Below, piece by piece: positions 14,335-14,468 of a DNA stretch of 14,468 nt; position 1 is the first letter of the stretch, and every line of letters starts with the position of its first letter. The position numbers and the translations under genes were made by a program. Below the pieces are notes generated by a model. The model saw only the letters and a list, made by a program, of their open reading frames with translations. It did no database searches and had not been told where the DNA came from. Source of the DNA: Planctomycetaceae bacterium (lineage in GTDB: Bacteria > Planctomycetota > Planctomycetia > Pirellulales > Pirellulaceae); NCBI GenBank assembly GCA_012965455.1, contig DTSG01000147.1, forward strand, positions 1-14,468. The letters run 5' to 3'.

Positions 14335-14468
14335 ATGACTCCCGAACTAAGTCAAAAAGAAAAAAAGGCGCGCATCAAAGACGAAGTACGGATTTATCAT
14401 TACCCCAAAATCATCTTTCTCTACCCCACGCTGATCGCTAGTATCGTCGCTGCCCTAGTGCTCTCATT
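14335..14468 (+). CDS. Unidentified membrane protein, first 44 codons (cut by the right edge)
   Basis: From an ATG at 14335, with GAGG about ten bases upstream, the frame stays open to the end of the window. It reads MTPELSQKEKKARIKDEVRI, then YHYPKIIFLYP and a hydrophobic stretch (LIASIVAALVLS) that looks like the first membrane segment. The layout, a charged cytoplasmic N-terminus followed by a helix after a Pro-rich turn, suggests an integral membrane protein. There is too little to name a family, and no function is assigned. Confidence 0.6.
   Translation, partial: MTPELSQKEKKARIKDEVRIYHYPKIIFLYPTLIASIVAALVLS

Overview
The window is dominated by a complete urea uptake and hydrolysis locus, apparently from a Gram-negative-type bacterium and most likely a planctomycete. 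That assignment is inference. It rests on a module in UrtB that resembles one I associate with secreted planctomycete proteins, on unusual gene fusions (urtC-urtD, ureA-ureB), and on an OprO/OprP-like outer-membrane porin. No rRNA or other phylogenetic marker is present.

Layout. On the minus strand, read from right to left, a single tight array runs urtA (binding lipoprotein), urtB (permease with a large C-terminal insertion), urtCD (second permease fused to the first ATPase), urtE (second ATPase), ureD (nickel-insertion chaperone), ureAB (fused gamma/beta subunits) and ureC (catalytic subunit). ureC is cut by the left edge of the window. A near-perfect sigma-54 (-24/-12) promoter lies 96 bases upstream of the urtA start, which implies nitrogen control of the whole operon. 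A 16-bp hairpin between urtA and urtB probably lets the binding protein be made in excess. To the right of urtA, and separated by a strong intrinsic terminator, is a minus-strand porin gene. It has a weaker sigma-54-like site at almost the same distance from its start codon.

Divergently, on the plus strand, come ureF and ureG (nickel and GTPase accessory proteins; UreG has a histidine-rich N-terminus) and then a 46-residue putative membrane peptide. The space between the porin gene and ureF holds an unusually structured 80-bp stretch: a long interrupted inverted repeat whose right arm overlaps a second, terminator-like hairpin. No ureE is seen; it may lie beyond the left edge.

Together these genes would carry urea across the outer membrane (porin), capture it (UrtA), import it with ATP (UrtB, UrtCD, UrtE), hydrolyse it to ammonia and CO2 (UreABC) and mature the enzyme with nickel (UreD, UreF, UreG).

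The right end is ordinary flanking chromosome: a VOC (glyoxalase-fold) protein and a secreted HExxH metallopeptidase-like protein on the minus strand, a tRNA-Ser(CGA) on the plus strand, and the first 44 codons of an unidentified membrane protein at the window edge. I see no insertion sequences, CRISPR arrays, phage genes or other signs of recent transfer.
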